A DNA stretch of 64,000 bases. Origin: SVFI01 sp964519385. Its GTDB lineage: Bacteria > Bacillota > Clostridia > Lachnospirales > Lachnospiraceae. A program made the position numbers and the translations under genes. The notes beneath the pieces are model-generated. The model ran no database searches and was not told where the DNA came from. It saw only the letters and a program-made list of their open reading frames with translations. Positions within the stretch are counted from its first letter, which is position 1, and each line of letters opens with the position of its first letter. Below, piece after piece: positions 25,734 to 34,526 of this stretch. Where the stretch lies: positions 5,234-69,233 of the forward strand of contig CAZFLR010000010.1 in assembly GCA_964519385.1 (NCBI GenBank), in the 5' to 3' direction.

Positions 25734-28106
25734 TTATTTAAAAGTTGCGATGGTTACGCCGCTGTCACCCTCTCCGAACTCACCCAGCCGGTAGGACGCG
25801 ACATAGGAGAGACTTTTGAGATGGCTTTGAACGGCGGAGCGCAGAGCCCCGGTTCCTTTTCCGTGTACGATACGGACACTTGGAAGGTGTGCCATATAGG
25901 CATCATCAAGGTATTTGTCAAGTGCCGTGATTGCTTCATCCACAGTCTTACCGAGAAGGTTAATCTCAGTTCTGACACTGGCGGATTTTGACATTTTAAT
26001 CTGTCCGAAGGTCGATTTGGACATTGCCGGAGCCGTGATATCGTCCTCCGGAATGAGAACAAGATCGCTGATGTGTACCTTGGAGCGTATGATTCCGCAT
26101 TGTACAAACAGATAGCCTTTTGCATCCGGTTTGGAGCTGACAGTACCTTTCAGATTCATGGAAAGTACCTTGATGCGATCGCCGAGATGGAGCTCAGCGG
26201 CTTTTAGCTTCGGCGCGGTTTTTGCAGCCTTCGGCGTTTTCAGTGTCAGCCGGGAATCCTTGTCAGAGATGTGCTGGCGCACCTTGCTGCGCTTTTGTTC
26301 CATCTCTTTTATGGAGGTATTGTCGTCAAATTTTTGGAAAGAGCGGATGGTCTCATCCGCAACGTCTTTTGCTTCTTTTAAGATATCACGCGCCTGTTCG
26401 TTGGCTTCCTGGAGTATCTTTTCTTTCCGTGCTTCAAATTTTTCCTTCTGTGATTCAAAGGACTGTATCTTCTGCTGTAATTCTTCTTTTTTCCGGTCAA
26501 ATAAGAGTTTTTCACGCTCCATCTGAATACGGCTTGTCTCGAGTGTAGAAAGAACATCTTCAAAGCTTTCCTGTTCGGTGGAAATCTGTTCCCTTGCCTT
26601 TTCAATCAGTTTTTTAGAAAGTCCGAGTTTTTCGGAGATGGCAAAGGCATTACTCTTACCCGGGACACCGATGAGAAGATGGTAGGTCGGCGAGAGTGTT
26701 TCCACGTCAAATTCACAGCATGCATTTTCCACGCCGTCGGCGGAGAGCGCGTAAATTTTAAGCTCGCTGTAATGTGTGGTTGCCATTGTGAAGCAGCCCC
26801 GTTCATGCAGCGTGGACAAAATCGCAATGGCGAGGGCAGCTCCCTCTGTCGGGTCGGTACCGGCACAGAGTTCATCGAAGAGAATAAGACTCCGGTGGTC
26901 TGCCTCTTTCATGATATTGACAATGTTTGTCATATGTGAAGAAAAAGTGGATAAATTCTGTTCAATACTCTGCTCATCGCCGATGTCGGCATAGACATCA
27001 TGGAAGACGGTGAGTTGACTCCGGTCAAGAGCAGGAATATGGAGCCCCGCCTGTGCCATCAGTGAAAAGAGACCGACTGTCTTGAGAGAGACGGTTTTTC
27101 CACCGGTGTTCGGACCTGTGATAATCAGTTGACGAAAGCCTTCGCCGAGACGCACGTCAATAGGGACAACCTTGGTTTTATCCAGCAAGGGATGACGGCC
27201 CTTGCGTATGTGAATGATTCCGTCTTCGTTAAAGACGGGTCTGGTCGCGTTCATTTCTATGGCAAGCTCAGCTTTTGCAAAGACAAAATCGAGAATTGTC
27301 ATAATTTCTCCGTTTCGCTTCAGTGCTTCGGTGTGTTCGGTGAGCATTGCCGAGAGCTCTGTGAGAATGTGTTCGATTTCTTCCTTCTCTTCCTCGCAGA
27401 GTTCTTTTATCTTGTTGTTGAGCTCTACTATGGCAGCAGGCTCAATGAAAAGAGTTGAGCCGGTCTGCGAGCGTTCGTGTACCATTCCGGGAACCTGGCT
27501 TTTGTGTTCTGCCTTGACCGGAATACAGTATCTGTTGTTACGCATGGTAATCACCGGGTCCTGTAAATAGGTCCGGTAGGAGCCGTTTACCATCGACAGG
27601 AGCTGGGAGTGGATTTTTTCTCCGGCGTTTGCAAGTGCCTTGCGGATATGCTTTAAAGCAGGGCTTGCATCATCGGCAAATTCGTCCTCTGCAAGGATGC
27701 AGCGGCGGATTTCCGTGGAAACTCCGGTCAGAGGTTCAAGCTCGTCAAAAAATCCGCTGAGAGAATCCTCGTGCTCTTTTTCCATACGCCCGAAATTTTT
27801 AACCCTGGCCACATTTTCCAGCATGGAGGCAATTTTTAAGAGGTCTGCAGCGGTGATGGCACCACCGATTTCCAAATGCCTGCATGTCTGCTTCAGATTA
27901 TGGTTGCTGCCAAAGGATATGCTTCCTTTTTTTAACAGGCGGCTCAGGGCATCGCCGGTCTGGGTCTGTCTTAACGTAATCTGTGACAGAGTGTCGGCCG
28001 GTGTAAGAGAAAGACACATTTCGCGACCCGGATTGGAAGATGCCTTATCTGCAAGTAATTGTATAATTTTATCGTATTCTAACGTAGTAAGTGCTTTTGC
28101 GTTCAT
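25734..28106 (-). CDS. mutS2: MutS2 endonuclease / ribosome rescue ATPase
   Basis: The 790-residue protein has the MutS2 layout: core and clamp helices (about 1-310), ABC-type ATPase with ITGPNTGGKTVSLKTVG, LILFDELCAGTDPTEGAAL and TTHYSELKIYA, a coiled coil (500-600), a KOW-like region, and a C-terminal Smr nuclease domain (about 715-790, INLLGKTVDEAITAL and VRIVHGKGTGALR). MutS2 suppresses recombination and, in Bacillus, acts on collided ribosomes. The gene heads an operon with a two-component pair, divergent from the HtrA-like gene. Confidence 0.95.
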   Translation of the reverse strand: MNAKALTTLEYDKIIQLLADKASSNPGREMCLSLTPADTLSQITLRQTQTGDALSRLLKKGSISFGSNHNLKQTCRHLEIGGAITAADLLKIASMLENVARVKNFGRMEKEHEDSLSGFFDELEPLTGVSTEIRRCILAEDEFADDASPALKHIRKALANAGEKIHSQLLSMVNGSYRTYLQDPVITMRNNRYCIPVKAEHKSQVPGMVHERSQTGSTLFIEPAAIVELNNKIKELCEEEKEEIEHILTELSAMLTEHTEALKRNGEIMTILDFVFAKAELAIEMNATRPVFNEDGIIHIRKGRHPLLDKTKVVPIDVRLGEGFRQLIITGPNTGGKTVSLKTVGLFSLMAQAGLHIPALDRSQLTVFHDVYADIGDEQSIEQNLSTFSSHMTNIVNIMKEADHRSLILFDELCAGTDPTEGAALAIAILSTLHERGCFTMATTHYSELKIYALSADGVENACCEFDVETLSPTYHLLIGVPGKSNAFAISEKLGLSKKLIEKAREQISTEQESFEDVLSTLETSRIQMEREKLLFDRKKEELQQKIQSFESQKEKFEARKEKILQEANEQARDILKEAKDVADETIRSFQKFDDNTSIKEMEQKRSKVRQHISDKDSRLTLKTPKAAKTAPKLKAAELHLGDRIKVLSMNLKGTVSSKPDAKGYLFVQCGIIRSKVHISDLVLIPEDDITAPAMSKSTFGQIKMSKSASVRTEINLLGKTVDEAITALDKYLDDAYMAHLPSVRIVHGKGTGALRSAVQSHLKSLSYVASYRLGEFGEGDSGVTIATFK

Positions 28107-28150
28107 TTAATATATCCTCTCGCCTTTAATCAGCATAAAACTTTCCTTAA

Positions 28151-28160
28151 AGTATAGCAC
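28151..28160 (-). promoter_or_regulatory. extended -10 promoter of mutS2
   Basis: TG-c-TATACT on the minus strand (-10 at plus 28156-28151), about 45 bases before the mutS2 ATG. No clear -35 is visible. Confidence 0.5.
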
Positions 28161-28190
28161 AAGAACGCTAAAAATACTACAATGGTATTC

Positions 28191-28219
28191 TTGTGGAAAC
28201 AGGGGTCAGATGATATACT
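28191..28219 (+). promoter_or_regulatory. promoter of HtrA-like-yhaM-rlmD
   Basis: TTGTGG (28191-28196), 17 bp, TATACT (28214-28219) with extended TG (28211-28212). It is divergent from the mutS2 promoter. Confidence 0.65.
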
Positions 28220-28247
28220 GTTGTAAGTGAAAGGAAAGGAACAAAAT

Positions 28248-29555
28248 ATGGAACAAAAACAGGGACAGACGTTTGTCACGGAGACAATTAAGGATAAGCC
28301 GATTAATAAAAGAAAGCTGTTCCGGCGCACTATGACAACGGTCGGGCTTGCAATCGTATTCGGGCTGATTGCCTGCCTTACTTTTTTCCTTATAGAGCCG
28401 GTTATCAATCATTTTCTGAATCCCGAGGAGATTACGAAGGTGGTATTCCCTGAGGAGGAGCAAGAGCTAAAGCCTGAGGAGCTTCTGACAGAGGAGGCCA
28501 TTGCCGAGCAGGAAGAAACCATGCAGGAAATGGTAGAGGCGGCCAAGGAGGTTGTGGAAAGCGGGCAGAATGAAGTGACTTCCATTGAAGTATACGAGAA
28601 AATATATTCTGATTTTCAGGTACTGGCAAGGGAGACAGAAAAGTCTGTTGCCACGGTAGTCGGCATCTCGGAGCAGCAGGACTGGTTTTCAGGAACGACT
28701 GAAAATGAAAATACAACGACCGGTCTTGTGGTGGCTGAAAACGGGGTGGAAGTCCTGATACTTGCCGACGCAAATAATCTCAAGGATGCGCAGGAATATC
28801 ATGTCCGGTTTTCTGACAAGCGGATGGTGGAGGCGTATTTAAAAGAAAAGGATATGCAGACGGGTATTGCAGTTTATGCGGTGAAGCTGTCCGATTTGGA
28901 GCAGGCAACGAAGGAAACTCTGACACTTGCCACCCTGGGAAGCTCGGCAAGTGAAAGCATGGTCGGAAGTGCTGCCATAGCAATCGGTGCACCTTACGGA
29001 ACGTCAGGTTCTCTCTCCTATGGAATGGTTACCTCCAACGGAAAGAAGCTGAGCCTTTCGGATGCAGTTTATAATATTCTTACGACGGATATGAGCATGT
29101 CTCAAAATGCCAGCGGAGCGGTTATTAATCTTCAGGGTGAGGTCATCGGTCTGATTACGCAAAGTGCTAATTCGGCGACCGGTACCGGTACGATATCTGC
29201 ACTTGGTATTTCCGATTTGAAGACTCTGATAGCAAAGCTGTCAAACGGAGAAAAAAGAGCATATGTCGGCATTAAGGGAATGGATGTCACGGAGGAGGCG
29301 CATACGGAGACAGGAGTTCCGTTTGGTATCTATGTATCGGAGGTGATGAATATGTCTCCGGCAATGACGGCGGGAATTCAAAACGGGGATGTGATTGTCT
29401 CTATCGGGGGACATTCAGTCACCTCGTTCAGAGAGTTCAGGGCGACAGTTTTTTCCATGGAACCGGGACGGATTGCCGAGGTTACGCTTATGAGATTCAA
29501 CGGAACGGAGTATAATAGAATTAATTTAGAAATAACGACAGGAGAGGCGGAATAA
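28248..29555 (+). CDS. HtrA-like PDZ membrane protein lacking the catalytic triad
   Basis: The 435-residue protein has a cytoplasmic start, one membrane anchor (about 31-49), an acidic linker, a trypsin-2/S1C-type domain (about 125-310) and a C-terminal PDZ domain (about 335-425, GIYVSEVMNMSPAMTAGIQNGDVIVSIGG). The fold markers are present (AIAIGAPYGTSGSLSYGMVTS, INLQGEVIGLIT), but the serine motif GNSGGP reads QNASGA (286-291), NNHVV reads DANNL (173-177) and DLAVLK reads GIAVYAVK (206-213). All three triad residues thus seem lost, so it is probably a peptide-binding pseudoprotease. ATG 28248 has AAGGAAAGGA upstream. yhaM follows after one base. Confidence 0.8.
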   Translation: MEQKQGQTFVTETIKDKPINKRKLFRRTMTTVGLAIVFGLIACLTFFLIEPVINHFLNPEEITKVVFPEEEQELKPEELLTEEAIAEQEETMQEMVEAAKEVVESGQNEVTSIEVYEKIYSDFQVLARETEKSVATVVGISEQQDWFSGTTENENTTTGLVVAENGVEVLILADANNLKDAQEYHVRFSDKRMVEAYLKEKDMQTGIAVYAVKLSDLEQATKETLTLATLGSSASESMVGSAAIAIGAPYGTSGSLSYGMVTSNGKKLSLSDAVYNILTTDMSMSQNASGAVINLQGEVIGLITQSANSATGTGTISALGISDLKTLIAKLSNGEKRAYVGIKGMDVTEEAHTETGVPFGIYVSEVMNMSPAMTAGIQNGDVIVSIGGHSVTSFREFRATVFSMEPGRIAEVTLMRFNGTEYNRINLEITTGEAE

Positions 29556-29556
29556 T

Positions 29557-30498
29557 ATGAAATTTATCAATGAGTACAGAGAAGGCGACAGGGTTTTTGA
29601 TATATATTTATGCAAGCACAAGCAGGCGGCGACAACCAAGAACGGAAAGCCGTATGAAAACGTGATCTTGCAGGATAAGACAGGAACCATCGATGCGAAG
29701 GTATGGGATCCGAACAGCATGGGAATCGAGGATTATGATACTCTTGATTACATAGAAGTATACGGTGAAGTAACGACCTTTCAGGGAGCAAACCAGATTA
29801 ATGTAAAGAGAATCCGACGCTGCCGGGAGGATGAGTATGACCCGGCGAACTATCTTCCGGTCAGTACCAAAAATATAGATGAGATGTACAAAGAACTTCT
29901 CGTATTTATCAGCAGTATAGAAGATGCCTATATCAAAGCACTTTTAGAATCTTTTTTTGTAAAGGATGAGGCATTTGTCAAGGCTTTTAAGTCATCTTCG
30001 GCAGCGAAGTGTGTACATCACGGATTTGTGGGAGGACTTTTGGAGCATACGCTCAGTGTGACGAAATTATGTGACTATTATACGAAGTCCTATCCTCTTT
30101 TAAACCGGGATCTTCTGCTTGCCAGTGCAATGCTCCATGATATCGGAAAGACAAAGGAATTATCTCTTTTCCCGGAAAATGATTATACGGATCCGGGACA
30201 GCTTCTCGGACACATTGTCATCGGAAGTGAGATGGTGGACCGGAAGGCTCAGAGGATAGACGGTTTTCCTGAGAAGCTTCTATTTTATATTAAGCATTGT
30301 ATTCTGGCGCATCACGGAGAGTTTGAGTATGGTTCGCCGAAAAAGCCTGCCATTATGGAGGCGGTCGCGCTCAATTTTGCAGACAACACAGATGCAAAAA
30401 TGCAGACATTTACGGAAATCTTAAACGGAACTAACGAGACGGGATGGCTTGGATATAACCGTCTGTTTGAATCGAATATAACGAAAGCGACATTTTGA
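29557..30498 (+). CDS. yhaM: YhaM-type 3'-5' exoribonuclease
   Basis: The 313-residue enzyme combines an N-terminal OB fold (about 10-85, NVILQDKTGTIDAKVWD) with an HD nuclease domain (about 160-280, metal ligands in HGFVGGLLEHT, MLHDIGK, HIVIGS and CILAHHGEFEYG). Order and length match Bacillus YhaM (314 residues), which trims RNA 3' ends. It lies between the HtrA-like gene (1-base gap) and rlmD. Confidence 0.92.
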   Translation: MKFINEYREGDRVFDIYLCKHKQAATTKNGKPYENVILQDKTGTIDAKVWDPNSMGIEDYDTLDYIEVYGEVTTFQGANQINVKRIRRCREDEYDPANYLPVSTKNIDEMYKELLVFISSIEDAYIKALLESFFVKDEAFVKAFKSSSAAKCVHHGFVGGLLEHTLSVTKLCDYYTKSYPLLNRDLLLASAMLHDIGKTKELSLFPENDYTDPGQLLGHIVIGSEMVDRKAQRIDGFPEKLLFYIKHCILAHHGEFEYGSPKKPAIMEAVALNFADNTDAKMQTFTEILNGTNETGWLGYNRLFESNITKATF

Positions 30499-30500
30499 GT

Positions 30501-31883
30501 ATGAGTTTTAAGAAAAATGATGAGGTTGAGGTAATCATTACGGATTATACAAGTGAGGGGGCAGGTGTCGGCAAGGCTGACGGTTATCCGCTGTTTATAA
30601 AGGATGCAATTATTGGTGACAGGGTGATTGCAGGCATTACAAAGGTTAAGAAAAATTATGCCTATGCCCGCCTTGTGAAAATCATAGAGCCGTCTGCCGA
30701 CCGTGTGGAGCCGAAATGCGTATTCCATAAAAAATGCGGGGGCTGCCAGATGCAGGCATTGTCCTATGAGGCTCAGCTTGCTTTTAAGGAAAATAAAATC
30801 CGCAATAATCTGATCAGAATCGGAGGATTTACGCCGGAGCAGATAGATTCGGTCACAGAACCGATTATCGGAATGGATGAACCGTTCCGATATCGGAACA
30901 AGGCACAGTATCCAGTCGCGGCTGATAAAGAGGGCAATCCGGTAACGGGTTTTTATGCCGGAAGGACACATGATATTATTGCCAATACGGATTGCTATCT
31001 CGGAAGAGAGTGTAATCAGGAAATTTTAGAAACCGTTCTTGCATTTATGAAGGAAAAGAACATTCGCCCTTATGATGAGACGACCTGTCAGGGAGTAGTG
31101 CGTCATATTCTTATCCGTGAGGGATTTTATACGGGTGAGGTAATGGTTTGTCTGGTGATAAATGAGAAGCTGAAGGAAGCGGACAGACTGGTTGAAAAGC
31201 TGCGCTCAATCCCTCTGACGGGTGAGAGAATCGTCAGTATCTGCCTGAATTACAACACGGAAAATACAAATGTGATATTAGGAAATAGGGGAGAAAACCT
31301 GTATGGTCCCGGATATATAACAGATACTTTATCCGGTATTGCGTTCCGCATTTCTCCGTTTTCTTTTTATCAGGTCAATCCGGTTCAGACAGAAAAGCTG
31401 TATAAAACGGCACTTGATTATGCAGGACTGACCGGAGAAGAGACGGTCTGGGATTTATATTGCGGTATTGGAACGATTTCTCTCTTTCTGTCCCGGAAAG
31501 CAAAGCAGGTTTATGGCGTGGAGATTGTTCCGCAGGCAATTGAGGATGCAAAGCAGAATGCAGAGATAAACGGTATTACCAATGCAGAATTTTTTGTGGG
31601 AAAGGCAGAGGAGGTTTTGCCGGAAAAATATGAGAAGGAACATATTTATGCAGATGTGATTGTAGTGGATCCGCCGCGAAAAGGGTGTGACGAAAAGTGT
31701 TTGGAAACAATGCTGAAAATGGCACCGAAGCGCATCGTATATGTGAGCTGTGACAGCGCAACGCTTGCCCGCGACTTAAAGTACCTGTGTGAAAACGGCT
31801 ATGAGCTGAAACGGGTAAGGGGCGTGGATCAGTTCTGTCATACGGTGCATGTTGAGACGGTATGTCTTTTGTCCAAGCCATAG
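30501..31883 (+). CDS. rlmD: 23S rRNA uracil-5-methyltransferase (RlmD/RumA family)
   Basis: The 460-residue enzyme has a TRAM domain (1-60), an iron-sulfur-type Cys cluster (CVFHKKCGGCQMQ, then a later Cys), and a SAM-dependent methyltransferase core (VWDLYCGIGTISLFL, DPPRKGCDEKC, and the catalytic Cys in VYVSCDSATLARDL). It would methylate a specific uracil in 23S rRNA. ATG 30501 is chosen; a TTG 6 bases upstream is in frame and overlaps the yhaM stop. Ribosome binding is weak, so translation is probably coupled. Exact rRNA position is inferred from family. Confidence 0.9.
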   Translation: MSFKKNDEVEVIITDYTSEGAGVGKADGYPLFIKDAIIGDRVIAGITKVKKNYAYARLVKIIEPSADRVEPKCVFHKKCGGCQMQALSYEAQLAFKENKIRNNLIRIGGFTPEQIDSVTEPIIGMDEPFRYRNKAQYPVAADKEGNPVTGFYAGRTHDIIANTDCYLGRECNQEILETVLAFMKEKNIRPYDETTCQGVVRHILIREGFYTGEVMVCLVINEKLKEADRLVEKLRSIPLTGERIVSICLNYNTENTNVILGNRGENLYGPGYITDTLSGIAFRISPFSFYQVNPVQTEKLYKTALDYAGLTGEETVWDLYCGIGTISLFLSRKAKQVYGVEIVPQAIEDAKQNAEINGITNAEFFVGKAEEVLPEKYEKEHIYADVIVVDPPRKGCDEKCLETMLKMAPKRIVYVSCDSATLARDLKYLCENGYELKRVRGVDQFCHTVHVETVCLLSKP

Positions 31884-31961
31884 TTGTATCATTAAGACAA
31901 GAAGTCATCGGGACTTATAAGGACGAAAAGATGCAGAAGCGATTATGGAAGGAGGGAAGCT

Positions 31962-32024
31962 TTGAACAAGGAATTTGAACGCTGCTGCACATTCCTTGCC
32001 GAGATGATGGAGCGTTCAAAATAG
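31962..32024 (+). pseudogene. 20-codon open frame, possible mobile-element remnant
   Basis: A TTG behind a strong AAGGAGGGAAGCT site opens a 20-codon frame (MNKEFERCCTFLAEMMERSK). The peptide is very short and ends abruptly. Such Cys-rich helical starts occur in accessory-element genes of gut Firmicutes, which fits the broken genes next to it, but I cannot name the family. It could also be chance. Confidence 0.35.
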
Positions 32025-32078
32025 GAAGATTGAAAGTGTTATTTTGCATATTGAGTATAATAATAGATTTATAGTAAG

Positions 32079-32110
32079 CTTCGGTAAAGTTTTGCCGGGG
32101 TTTATTTTTT
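32079..32110 (+). terminator. probable terminator downstream of rlmD
   Basis: CTTCGGTAAA pairs with TTTGCCGGGG (several G-U pairs) and is followed by TTTATTTTTT. The stem is imperfect and the loop is small, so this is moderate evidence. Confidence 0.5.
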
Positions 32111-32121
32111 GTGATAAATTG

Positions 32122-32173
32122 TTGACCATATAAAATAAAAGATATACAATCTCTTTATGCAATGCATAAAGAG
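32122..32173 (+). promoter_or_regulatory. promoter and 23-bp palindromic operator of the HTH gene
   Basis: TTGACC (32122-32127), 17 bp, TACAAT (32145-32150) form a good sigma-A promoter. Starting at the next base, CTCTTTATGCA and TGCATAAAGAG (32151-32173) form a perfect 11-1-11 inverted repeat that covers the expected transcription start and reaches into the Shine-Dalgarno AGAGGTGG. It could be an autoregulatory operator or an RNA hairpin that hides the ribosome binding site. Confidence 0.7.
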
Positions 32174-32181
32174 GTGGATTT

Positions 32182-32394
32182 GTGGAAGCAAGAGAAGAAT
32201 TGAGAAAATTAAGAGAAAGTATCGGTATGAACCGGAGAGAATTTTGTGAGTACTTTGAAATTCCATATATGACGGTAACAGACTGGGAATTGGGCAATAG
32301 AAGGGTTCCGCAGTATCTTTTGCGTTTGATGGAATATAAGATCCAGATGGAGAAATGCGATGGCAGAAAATACGGAATTAATGACAGTAGATAA
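32182..32394 (+). CDS. small helix-turn-helix regulator (XRE-like)
   Basis: The 70-residue protein is almost only a helix-turn-helix: RKLRESIGMNRREFCEYFEIPYMTVTDWELGNRRVPQYLLRLMEYKIQ has the spacing of XRE-type DNA-binding domains in which an acidic-aromatic turn (DWELGNR) follows the recognition helix. It starts at GTG 32182 with AGAGGTGG upstream. Such proteins are common in mobile elements and toxin-antitoxin-like units of gut Firmicutes. It overlaps the broken ORF6N frame, and the palindrome in front suggests autoregulation. Confidence 0.75.
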   Translation: MEAREELRKLRESIGMNRREFCEYFEIPYMTVTDWELGNRRVPQYLLRLMEYKIQMEKCDGRKYGINDSR

Positions 32395-32509
32395 TATATG
32401 TAATAGAGTTTATGTCATAAGAGGACAGCAAGTGATGCCGGATTATGGTTTGCCTACAGAGCAAGATTATCATTGTGGTGCATCTTTATTGCACAATCAC
32501 CGCGTGTGA
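32360..32509 (+). pseudogene. truncated ORF6N-domain protein
   Basis: ATG 32360 opens a 49-codon frame. Its first 26 residues (AENTELMTVDNICNRVYVIR followed by GQQVM) look like the N-terminus of ORF6N-domain proteins of phages and mobile elements. After that the match stops, and the frame reads a short unrelated tail. Intact members are several times longer, so this is a remnant. It overlaps the HTH gene in another frame and ends 20 bases before the MATE-fusion gene. Confidence 0.65.
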
Positions 32510-32528
32510 AGAAAGAGGTAACGGAACA

Positions 32529-34481
32529 GTGGACACGACAGAATTTTTTGGAACGGAGAAAATAAGTAAAATACTATTAAAGCTTGCGCCACCGGTGATG
32601 TTGGCACAGTTAATTCAGGCTCTTTACAATATTGTGGATAGTTTATTTGTAGGCAGATATTCGGATACGGGATTGACTGCATTATCTATTATCTATCCAT
32701 TGCAGCTTCTGATGATAGCTTTGGCAGTTGGGACAGGTGTAGGTATCAATACGGTAATGGCTGCAAAGCTTGGTGTGGGAAAAAAGAAGGATGCGGATGA
32801 ATATGCCGGAGTAGGTACACCCCTGGCGATTGTGATGTGGTTTTTGTTTGCAGTCATTTGCTGGTCCATCATGCCTGCATACGCGAAGATGTCTACGGAT
32901 TCTCCGGATGTAATCAATGATGTTGTAGTATATGGAAGAATCGTGTGTGTATTCAGTTTCGGTCTTTTTCTTGAAAGCATTTGGACAAAGGTGCTTCAGG
33001 CAAATGGAGATATGAAGACACCGATGATTGCCCAAATTTTTGGTGCTATTACGAATATCATTCTCGACCCGTTGTTGATTTTCGGCATGTTTGGACTTCC
33101 TGAGCTGGGAATTGCCGGAGCTGCTGTTGCAACCGTGGCCGGTCAAATTGCAGCGGCGTTGATTGTATGGAAAAGAGGATTTCGTAAATCACCTGAAAGA
33201 GGGGTTTATGCACACCATGTGGCACGAATTTTCCGATTGGGCATTCCAAACATTCTGATGCAATCAGCCTATACTTTTTACATTTTAGGGCTCAACCTGA
33301 TATTGGCAACATTTTCAGACCAGGCAGTTACCGCATTGGGATTGTACTATAAATGGCAGACATTCTTTTTTATTCCGCTTGGTGCAATGCAGACATGTAT
33401 TGTTCCTGTAATAAGTTTTAATTATGCAGCAAGAAACATTGAGAGATGTAAAAAAACACTATCTTCGGCAATAGGTTTCGGACTTGTACTTATGGCTATG
33501 GGAACATTGTGTTTTAACCTTTTTCCCGCACAAATGCTGAGGGTCTTTACATCAGATGCATTGGTGATAGAAATTGGCAGTGTTGGCTTTCATTTTGTCG
33601 GAATCAGCTTTATTCCCATGGTAACCTCACTGATTTTCCCGGTATTTTTTCAGGCAGTGGGTTCCAGCTTAAAGAGTTCATTGTTGACGGTGATTCGTAC
33701 CGTTGTGCTGTTTGTTCCGCTCGGGTACTTGTTTTCGAGATTTGGATTAAACTGGTTTTGGATGACATTTCCGGTAACCGAAGTGATTACCAGTGCAGTA
33801 GGTGTGATATATTATCGACAGTTTCTCTCCAGTGAATATGTTCAGAAAGAAAATTGTACTGTTGTATCCAAAGACGGTGAAGCTGCCTTACTTAAGACCA
33901 AACCGGGAGTGATTATTACGATTGCACGGGAGCACGGTTCTTCCGGTAAGCAGATAGGTAAACTTTTAGCAGAGAGATTAGGAATACCATTCTATTACAA
34001 AGAAATGATTGCTTTGGCGGCTCATGAGAGCGGCCTGGATAAAGAATTTATTTCTGATATACATAAGAATGCTCCGAATGTATTGCATGATTTATATCTG
34101 AGTACGCAGGTCGTACAGCATGCGATTATGGCACAGGATAAAATTATCCGTAAAATAGCTGATGAAGGAAGCTGTGTAATCGTTGGAAGGTCATCGGATT
34201 GGGTGCTTAAGGACTATGAAAATGTGGTGAGAATTTTTATTCACGCGCCGGAAGAATACAGAATTAACCGCGTGATGGAAGCGTATGGTGACAGCAGGGA
34301 AGAAGCGGAGAAGAGCATTCTTCGTTCTGATAAGGCACGAGGAGCATATTATAAGCATATTTCAGGAAAAGTATGGGGAGATAAAGAAAATTATGAACTG
34401 GTGATCGATTCATCATTGGGTATTGAGAAAACGGTAAATACTATTTTTGAATATGTATCAAATGGTGCAGCCGACAGATAA
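32529..34481 (+). CDS. MATE exporter fused to cytidylate-kinase-like domain
   Basis: The 650-residue protein has a complete MATE multidrug/metabolite exporter (1-435, twelve membrane helices, PPVMLAQLIQALYNIVDSLFVGR near the start and DPLLIFGMFGLPELGIAGAAVATV in the middle) joined by a short linker to a cytosolic P-loop kinase-like domain (about 460-645: IITIAREHGSSGKQIGKLLAERLG, then FYYKEMIALAAHESG and CVIVGRSS) of the Cytidylate_kin2 type. The kinase could modify a substrate or gate the exporter; this is not known. Start GTG 32529 follows AGAGG; the reading frame is open upstream to 32445 through the ORF6N remnant. It heads a likely three-gene unit. Confidence 0.85.
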   Translation: MDTTEFFGTEKISKILLKLAPPVMLAQLIQALYNIVDSLFVGRYSDTGLTALSIIYPLQLLMIALAVGTGVGINTVMAAKLGVGKKKDADEYAGVGTPLAIVMWFLFAVICWSIMPAYAKMSTDSPDVINDVVVYGRIVCVFSFGLFLESIWTKVLQANGDMKTPMIAQIFGAITNIILDPLLIFGMFGLPELGIAGAAVATVAGQIAAALIVWKRGFRKSPERGVYAHHVARIFRLGIPNILMQSAYTFYILGLNLILATFSDQAVTALGLYYKWQTFFFIPLGAMQTCIVPVISFNYAARNIERCKKTLSSAIGFGLVLMAMGTLCFNLFPAQMLRVFTSDALVIEIGSVGFHFVGISFIPMVTSLIFPVFFQAVGSSLKSSLLTVIRTVVLFVPLGYLFSRFGLNWFWMTFPVTEVITSAVGVIYYRQFLSSEYVQKENCTVVSKDGEAALLKTKPGVIITIAREHGSSGKQIGKLLAERLGIPFYYKEMIALAAHESGLDKEFISDIHKNAPNVLHDLYLSTQVVQHAIMAQDKIIRKIADEGSCVIVGRSSDWVLKDYENVVRIFIHAPEEYRINRVMEAYGDSREEAEKSILRSDKARGAYYKHISGKVWGDKENYELVIDSSLGIEKTVNTIFEYVSNGAADR

Positions 34482-34526
34482 AGTGAGGTATAACACTTGA
34501 TTCAAGAATTACCGGAGGAGGACAAT

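Noticed and set aside
32445..32528. N-terminal extension of the MATE fusion
   Set aside because: The frame is open, but it runs antiphase through the ORF6N remnant, has no ribosome site, and the GTG at 32529 with AGAGG gives a standard MATE start.
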